DNA of 64,000 bases from Dipteris shenzhenensis (lineage: Eukaryota; Polypodiophyta; Polypodiopsida; Gleicheniales): assembly GCA_047967505.1 (NCBI GenBank), contig CM106539.1. One strand, given 5' to 3'. The notes under the pieces were generated by a model. It had not been told where the DNA came from. It did not search any database and saw only the letters and a program-made list of their open reading frames with translations. The number at the start of each line of letters is the position of its first letter. Positions within the stretch are counted from its first letter, which is position 1. A program made the translations under genes and the position numbers. Below are positions 60,239-64,000 of this stretch, piece after piece.

Positions 60239-60269
60239 GGCCCCAAAATGAGCTCCCTTTTTTCCTAAT
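60239..60269 (-). repeat. Right terminal inverted repeat
   Basis: The reverse complement begins ATTAGGAAAAAAGGGAGCTC and ends ATTTTGGGGCC. It differs from the left end at positions 7 and 17. Confidence 0.88.
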
Positions 60270-60707
60270 GTCTGGCATGGTGTGTCGCGGGAATGCGCTC
60301 TTAAAGAGCGTTCCAGTGCAATGCTACAACAGCAGGAATGCCATAATTTGCTAACACTTGCTCAGTTCCCATATATTTTGAGATGCCCAAACTGGGCATT
60401 GCAATGCCCCGCTCTAGAGACGAGAAAAACCAGTCTCCAGCCGGGCAATGTGGGCCTGACTGGTATGCTTGCTTTTTGTCACATTCGTTAGAGGCATCAC
60501 ATTCAATTGGATGACCAGGTGCTGCAGAGGCTTGGCGAAGTGCCGCACACTACCAACTTCTGCTCAAAACATAGATTTGATATGTTCCTCGCACACTGCC
60601 AACTTTCGCTCAGAACGTAGCATTCCCACTCACGTAGCGTTGAGTGAGAACGTTCTCTTGGGCTACGAGAAACTACGGTAATTTGGGACAAAGATAAACA
60701 TTTTGGT

Positions 60708-60757
<50 letters not shown>

Positions 60758-61080
60758 CACTATAGAGTGACCCTTTCAATAAGCTTCTACTATCTAGTGT
60801 CATCGAAGGAAGGCCTCAATATAGCAATATATATGTTTGTTAGAGGTGTTCGAATAATTACATATTTTTCAAATTGGATGTGAACAAAATCCATGAGTCT
60901 CTATTAAAGAATCCGTTCTTTTGACAATCTTTAGATTCATAGGACTTAATGAGACACGAGAGCTAAATACAATTTTCGGCTTGTCCCACAAGGGGAAGGG
61001 TTTAGTGATGATTTTCTCCTCAAAGGGAATTGTATCTATTAGTTGATGCTCAACTTTCTATTTTCACTACCAAGTATTTA

Positions 61081-61125
<45 letters not shown>

Positions 61126-61619
61126 GCTTCCCCCTAATCCCTATATTCTCCACATCTTTGAAAATTCCTCGGACCTCCACCAACCTTTTGGACAGTCTAC
61201 TTCATGCTAGAGGTCTTGCATTTTGTGGCCTATTGAATGCACATTCATTTTGTTTGACAAAATAAACCCCCCAAGAGAAAAGGAGACCTCTCCTAAGGAT
61301 GCTCAAACTGGTAGTCTTGTTGGAGAAATGTGGTGGTTAAAGCACCTCTTCTCCCCATTTTGCATGCCATACATGCTACCAAAATTTTGCCAAAGGTTAG
61401 TTATAGTTAATACAATTAGCCCCTAATGTGCTACTCTTGAAGTTAAAATGAGCATATTGCTCATACTTTACACTCTCCTCCCCCCACCATGTCTAGGCTC
61501 CCCCTCCCTCCACACACACACATGTGATGTTTGCAACACTTGTGGTAGGATAGTAATCTCCATAGTACATCCCAAAATAGCTCTAGTATACTTATTCATA
61601 TGAGTTTGTTTGATTCATG

Positions 61620-61706
<87 letters not shown>

Positions 61707-62674
61707 CACGTGTGCGTGCATGTGTGTGTGTGTATGCGTGTGTGGAGATTGGTTGTCAAAATAATGTTTTGATGATGAAACTAACTATTGCATGAGCTTA
61801 TGGGCTTTTGATCCCCGCGCCATGGATATAGAATCATGCCAACAAGCTTTGGCGAATGAATAAACCTCTCAAATGTTGGAAAAGATGTTTGTATATCATA
61901 TGGAAGAATGGGCTTCCTCTAAAGCAAGTCTAAAGCAGAAGCTTTTCATGTGATAGTGTCTACTCGCCGTTTTGCCAAAGGGGACCACACTAGCCCTATG
62001 CATTGCTCTTGTCCCATAGAGATAATTCTACATCTCTTATGGACTTCTCCTTCCACCAAGGATCTCCCTTGGGGCCTTATTGGCTAGCCTTTAGATTCAC
62101 TTCCTTTCACATGCCTTCTCCAAGTAGTTCTGGATATTTAATAGGCGATATCATGCATCCCTTGTTGACTATAGCTCATTGTTTTTGTGGTTTAGATTTA
62201 GGCCATACTCGACCATCTAGCATGATAGAAACCATCGTCTCATGCTCCTTTAGCTACTTATGCATCCTTCAAGCATTCTTTGCAAATGTTCGTATATGAT
62301 GCTTAGCACATAGGTGGCATTTCCTTGCATCTTTTAGAAGTGTTTTCCCACTACTTCTAGCTACCACACTTGGTGGAAGGATTTGTAAATTCCATTAATT
62401 AATTGAGTCAGTGGTTTCACCCAAAAATGTGTGTGTGTGTGTGTCCACGCGCGCGTGTGTCCATGTATCTATCTATCTATCTATAGATCGATGAGCTAGA
62501 TAGCTTATCAACTCACCTAGAGGACTAGAAAAGACCCAATAATATTGTGTGCCTACAAAAGAAAGTCAACTTGTCCATTCTTCAAACTCGACCAAGTATA
62601 ATAAAAATACATTGATCACAATCCAGAATTGGGCATCATACCATCCATTGATGTATAGATTTATACCCACCCCA

Positions 62675-62713
<39 letters not shown>

Positions 62714-64000
62714 CCCCCCCCATTCCACTCAATATTGAGTGACCCTTTCATAAACACAAGCTTTGATAGTTTTATTCTCAAGGTGTGTGCCATATTCAAC
62801 CCATCATTCTCTCACTTTTTGACTACTTTTCTCTCATCTTCATACCTTATCCTCCACACCTTGAACAAGAGTGAGTCATTAAAAATGTGCATGAGTCATG
62901 AGTGCTCATTTACAAAAGGCCATCCATGTTTGCTTAAGTTTTTGAGAAGTGACTAGCTTTTGAAACATATACACATTGAATTTTAATTAGCTCTCTATAT
63001 ATTTATTTAACAGAACTTTTTGGAAATATAAAAAATTTCCCAAATTTCTATATAAATAAAATAAAGAAAATAGATAAATTTAATAGTACATGTAACACTA
63101 TAGATAAACCTAAAGACAATAACTTTTTAAGTACATAAGAAACCAATTATGGTATTAATATGTACATAGTGAAATATGTACACAACTTTAAATCATGTAA
63201 TCTTCTTAGAACCATTGATCTTAATGTCTCAGCCATAGCAAGCAAAAATTCAAGATGAATAAGTTTCACACATTGCAAAAACATTCACTTACTATGAATA
63301 GTCAAGCTTGTAACAAAAAAGATGAAATAAATGGATTTAAGAACCACATGGCCTATAGTATACATCCAACTATCTAGAAGATGGAACACAAAAATGAAGA
63401 GATTTACATGGAATATGAAAATGCTGACTATGAAAAAAGTCTTCAAGCTCATTTTCTACAAACCATATTCCTAGGTACAATATTTTCTAAGTACAATAAA
63501 ATGAAGGGAAGGGTGTTCTGGCTCAGGCTCCTCCTCTGCATCATTTTCCTCTTCTTGCTTTCGCTGAGTTTGTCTTGGAGGATTGCTTTTGATTCTTTCT
63601 TTGTCTCTCTAGCACAGGCTCATAGTCCACAAGATCCACAATGTCTCAAACATCCTAGTCTCCAATCAGATGTTGGGGCTCTCCTAATGCATGAAAAAAT
63701 TGAGGATATTATAATATGCTCATCCCAACCTCTTGGAATTCATTAAGCAATTCCTTTATGGCAATCAATATTTGCTCAATGAAATTGACTTGGAGGGGAT
63801 CACACTCCACTACAACCATATTTCTACCTCTTTTAAGTGCACTTACAGTTGTAGTGCATGTACGTAAAAAGAGGTCCACTATCTAGTATCCCTTGATTGA
63901 AAAAGATCATTTAGATTCACCATCAAAAGTTGGGGCTTTTGATATGGGTAAATGGCACCTTTTAACTCACCACTACTATTATGCATTCGATGTGGGTCAA
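60270..64000. other. Repeat-rich intergenic region right of the transposon
   Basis: No supported gene. (CT)n runs lie at 60711-60740, 61083-61124, about 61618-61664 and 62681-62711, with a (TG)n run at about 61675-61735. A short internal duplication (CGCACACTGCCAACTTTCGC and a variant) is at about 60545-60620. The remaining ORFs are low-complexity or unrecognised. Confidence 0.65.
61360..61620 (-). pseudogene. Second degraded duplicate of the membrane-protein first exon
   Basis: GTGATGTTTGCAACACTTGT with TAGTAATCTCCATAGTACAT (61523-61570) and TTTTGCCAAAGGTTAG (about 61384) match 40408-40480 of the intact minus-strand gene at the DNA level. No open frame survives. The giant transposon therefore sits inside a small duplicated cluster of this gene. 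Confidence 0.55.

Larger units (their letters stand above)
41181..60269 (+). mobile_element. Giant TIR DNA transposon with four genes (intact copy)
   Basis: The 31-bp terminal inverted repeats at 41181-41211 and 60239-60269 match at 29 of 31 positions (ATTAGG.., GGGA.CTC, ATTTTGGGGCC). Between them lie gene A (transposase-like, +), B (-), C (H3-C48 fusion, +) and D (-), and a nested Ty1/copia element. Without the latter the element is about 11.7 kb. All four genes have open frames and consistent introns, in contrast to the decayed relative at 7989-24130. A near-duplication GTGTGGCAT (41168-41176) / GTCTGGCAT (60270-60278) flanks the ends, but on the left it is 4 bp away from the TIR, so the target-site duplication is uncertain. 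Confidence 0.88.

Noticed and set aside
61610-61795. ORF with Ser-Leu and Val-Cys runs
   Set aside because: It is a translation of (CT)n and (TG)n microsatellites.
63381-63746. 121-codon ORF with a hydrophobic stretch at the right edge
   Set aside because: No family resemblance, no neighbouring exons, and AT-rich simple context; not supportable as a gene.

Overview
The window is nuclear DNA of a land plant. The evidence is spliceosomal introns (GT..AG), plant-type CLPTM1-like exons, a Ty1/copia polyprotein, many (GA)n/(CA)n microsatellites and a displaced 26S rRNA fragment whose bases look like a seed-free plant rather than an angiosperm. A fern-like genome is my guess for the lineage, with low confidence. 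Host genes are sparse. I see the last three exons of a CLPTM1-like membrane-protein gene (195-6303, +) and a two-exon multi-pass membrane-protein gene (38405-40535, -) with degraded partial duplicates beside it. Most of the rest is transposon DNA, often nested.

The main discovery is a giant terminal-inverted-repeat DNA transposon at 41181-60269 (19.1 kb, about 11.7 kb without its nested retrotransposon). Its ends are 31-bp inverted repeats matching at 29 of 31 positions. It carries four spliced genes. (A) A transposase-like protein, + strand, 813 aa, with a D...GDLK...CxxC...E layout resembling KDZ-type DDE transposases. (B) An uncharacterised protein, - strand, 564 aa. (C) A histone H3-like domain fused to a Ulp1/C48-type SUMO-protease-like domain, + strand, 538 aa. 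(D) An uncharacterised 417-aa protein, - strand, with a possible ubiquitin-like C-terminus. B and C are divergently arranged. The shared 5' region and the first intron of B hold six copies of a 69-70 bp near-palindrome (long hairpin). A young Ty1/copia element (50544-57898; 257-bp LTRs with two differences that I noted; TSD CTATG) sits inside the last exon of C.

A second, decayed relative of the same transposon occupies 7989-24130. It has the same TIRs and the same order of A, C and D pseudogenes, and nine hairpins of the same length and position but with different stem sequences. No B is recognisable. It is invaded by a small copia-like LTR element (8022-10199) and holds a 446-bp direct duplication (13046-13491 and 14632-15077). 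A third, truncated transposase copy lies at about 29367-30199, inside the loop of a large inverted repeat (arms about 27680-29366 and 33000-34607). The loop also holds a reversed 5' fragment of the copia family (about 30722-32515).

The remainder (6304-7988, 24131-27680, 34608-38404, 60270-64000) is repeat-rich intergenic DNA with only weak ORF remnants. All exon coordinates were derived by hand from reading frames, splice consensus and comparison of the two transposon copies. Transcript data would be needed to confirm them.
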